DNA of 6,626 nt from the NCBI GenBank assembly GCA_002405615.1, contig DHMD01000050.1, positions 13,760-20,385 of the forward strand, read 5' to 3'. Source of the DNA: Christensenella sp. UBA4651 (GTDB taxonomy: Bacteria; Bacillota; Clostridia; Christensenellales; UBA1242). Below the pieces are notes generated by a model. It did no database searches. It was not told the origin of the DNA and worked only from the letters and a program-made list of their open reading frames with translations. The position numbers were made by a program, and so were the translations under genes. Positions 6,109-6,626 of the stretch are shown here, in pieces (the first letter of the stretch is position 1; each line of letters starts with the position of its first letter).

Positions 6109-6626
6109 GATCAAGCTACAAAGAGCGTATGGTGGATGCCTTGGCACTAGGCACCGAAGAAAGACGTGGTAAGCTGCGATAAGCTACGGGGAGATGCAAA
6201 CAATCCGTGATCCGTAGATATCTGAATGGGGAAACCCACTGGTTCTAATCAATCAGTGTTATTGCACCAATACATAGTGTAATAAAGGGAACGCAGAGAA
6301 TTGAAACATCTTAGTATCTGTAGGAAAAGAAAGTAATTTAACGATTGCCTAAGTAGCGGCGAGCGAACGGGTAACAGCCCAAACCAAAGTTAGAAATAAC
6401 CTTGGGGTTCGGACTTGCAACAAAGGGAATAATCAAACATAGCCGAAGTTTTTTGGAAAACTAAGCGAAACAGGGTAATAGCCCCGTAGGTTAAATGGTT
6501 GACAACCCGAGCAAGTATCCAGAGTAGCACAGGACACGTGGAATCCAGTGTGAAGATAGGAGGACCATCTCCGAAGGCTAAATATGACCTAGTGACCGAT
6601 AGCGTATAGTACCGTGAGGGAAAGGT
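6109..6626 (+). rRNA. rrl: 23S ribosomal RNA, 5' part (continues past the window)
   Basis: The start GATCAAGCTACAAAGAGCG, then ATGGTGGATGCCTTGGCA, matches the conserved 5' end of bacterial large-subunit rRNA (GGTTAAG...GGTGGATGCC). Later landmarks are TGAATGGGGAAACCCAC near 6222-6240, TAGCGGCGAGCGAACGGG near 6354-6371, AACAGCCC near 6373-6380, and TAGTACCGTGAGGGAAAGGT at the window edge, which corresponds to about the first 470-480 nt of E. coli 23S. The exact 5' end is inferred from alignment to GGTTAAG and could shift by a few bases. All parts seen look intact. Unlike a usual rrn operon, no 16S rRNA or tRNA lies upstream; the gene has its own promoter and leader. Confidence 0.97.

Overview
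The window looks like chromosomal DNA from a low-GC bacterium, most likely an anaerobic member of the Bacillota (Firmicutes). The evidence is Shine-Dalgarno sites of the AAGGAGG type, T-tailed hairpin terminators, canonical TTGACN/TATANT promoter elements, AT-rich spacers, and an EF-Tu and 23S 5' end of Firmicute flavour. TGA ends one gene and Trp is written TGG, so the code is standard rather than the Mollicutes code. I cannot place the organism below phylum level. A gut or other anaerobic habitat is only a guess, drawn partly from an unusually cysteine-rich exported protein.

Layout, all on the + strand. (1) Positions 1-2005 hold the end of the str operon: the C-terminal 255 codons of EF-G (fusA), a 25-nt gap with a good ribosome binding site, then complete EF-Tu (tuf). 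A strong hairpin terminator at 2028-2063 closes the unit. (2) Positions 2091-5687 hold an accessory two-gene operon with a candidate promoter, an excellent ribosome binding site before a GTG start, and its own terminator at 5655-5687. Gene 1 encodes a single-pass membrane protein whose cytoplasmic N-terminus is a Gln/Asn-rich, prion-like low-complexity segment. Gene 2, 23 nt downstream, encodes a lipoprotein with three fibronectin-III-like repeats and a transglutaminase-like domain with an apparently intact Cys-His-Asp triad. (3) Positions 5688-6626 hold a stable-RNA unit: A/T tracts resembling an UP element, a near-consensus promoter (TTGACT, 17-nt spacer, TATACT), a roughly 250-nt structured leader with a boxA-like motif, and the first ~518 nt of 23S rRNA.

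The most notable point is that the 23S gene is preceded by a promoter and leader of its own and not by 16S rRNA. Only about 460 bp separate it from the upstream protein gene, so a 16S gene cannot fit. Either the rRNA genes are unlinked in this genome, or 16S was lost from this copy in the cell or in the assembly, perhaps through the boxA-like motif that normally occurs in both the 16S leader and the 16S-23S spacer.

The two accessory genes probably form a cell-envelope module, with one protein anchored in the membrane and the other by lipid, both facing outward. Their function is not known to me and I do not assign one beyond domain content. No mobile element, CRISPR array or tRNA is visible.
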